Positions 5,887-6,081 of a stretch of DNA of 6,081 bases are shown here, piece after piece; position 1 is the stretch's first letter, and each line of letters starts with the position of its first letter. The DNA is from Cytophagales bacterium (GTDB lineage: Bacteria; Bacteroidota; Bacteroidia; Cytophagales; Cyclobacteriaceae): assembly GCA_029262955.1 (NCBI GenBank), contig JAJCYL010000143.1, positions 1 to 6,081 on the forward strand, written 5' to 3'. A program made the position numbers and the translations under genes. The notes under the pieces were generated by a model, which was not told the origin of the DNA, made no database searches, and saw nothing but the letters and a program-made list of their open reading frames with translations.

Positions 5887-6081
5887 ACACGGTTGGACTT
5901 TGAGTTTATAAATATAACGAATACAACGGTGCACAGAAGAGATAAACTGCCTTCATTTAAGTTCAATTAAACGTCTATTTGTGAAACTCTTTAATGAGAC
6001 GGGATTATGAGACTTGTGGTAACTAATTGACCTTATGTTTTAAGAGGTATACCAAACGGTCGTTTAGCAAAACTCAGTTCT
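5887..6081. other. Right-end non-coding stretch with degenerate repeat copies
   Basis: No convincing gene. A 16-codon minus-strand frame (5906-5956, starting MKAVYLF) precedes the terminator and could be a leader peptide or chance. Three TGARAC hexamers stand at 5982, 5995 and 6008. AAACG-GT-CGTTT (6054-6065) is a 5-bp inverted repeat. GTCGTTTAGCAAAACT (6059-6074) matches 11 of 16 bases of the repeat plus its following T, and may be another decayed copy. Confidence 0.45.
5973..5987 (+). repeat. Decayed cassette-boundary repeat R8
   Basis: GTCTATTTGTGAAAC matches the consensus at 11 of 15 positions, with the block TTTGTGA preserved. It starts 135 bp beyond R7 and is followed by two more TGAGAC hexamers at 13-bp steps. 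Confidence 0.4.

Noticed and set aside
907..5987. CRISPR array
   Set aside because: Repeats are only 15 bp, irregularly spaced (about 135 to 3235 bp) and separated by protein-coding genes, not by uniform spacers.
907..5987. Canonical class or chromosomal integron
   Set aside because: No GTTRRRY/RYYYAAC pairs are visible at the junctions, the gaps are mostly about 24 bp, and the visible recombinase end does not look like IntI. A divergent or different system is kept as a hypothesis.

Overview
The window looks like an accessory region of a Bacteroidota chromosome, most likely from the order Cytophagales. The evidence is low overall GC, weak or absent Shine-Dalgarno sequences, a Bacteroidota-style integrase C-terminus, and a PadR regulator paired with a long prefix-domain ABC permease. 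The taxonomic call is an inference from gene style, not a database result.

Layout from left to right: (1) positions 1-150 hold the C-terminal 49 residues of a tyrosine recombinase on the + strand. (2) Positions 151-906 have no convincing gene; the right part carries a compact structured element (810-852). (3) From about 907 to the right end lies a series of tightly packed genes separated by a 15-bp direct repeat, consensus TTCGTTTTGTGAGAC on the + strand. Clear copies start at 907, 1306, 4541, 4902, 5266 and 5655. Decayed copies start at 5838 and 5973. Between successive copies sit: a small HNH endonuclease-like protein (+ strand); a PadR regulator with a broken 887-residue ABC permease (- strand); an NTF2/SnoaL-like protein (-); a dimeric alpha/beta-barrel (ABM-like) protein (-); a glyoxalase/bleomycin-resistance-like protein (-); and a 40-residue hydrophobic protein (-). 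A strong intrinsic terminator for minus-strand transcripts sits just beyond the last of these.

The genes do not form a pathway. They are the kinds of unrelated small stress, resistance or accessory genes seen in integron cassette pools. Each of the four small minus-strand genes is packed between repeat copies, often with only 2-25 bp to spare. The repeat keeps one orientation even where the gene between two copies (HNH) faces the other way. I infer a repeat-bounded gene-cassette array. It is integron-like in logic but lacks recognisable canonical attC sites, because the junctions are only about 23-24 bp. Several junctions have inverted repeats immediately to their right, which may be structural recombination sites. 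The tyrosine recombinase at the left edge is a candidate but unproven mobiliser.

The permease carries one frameshift (about 2097) and one in-frame TGA (1667-1669), so the largest cassette appears to be decaying while its PadR regulator is intact.
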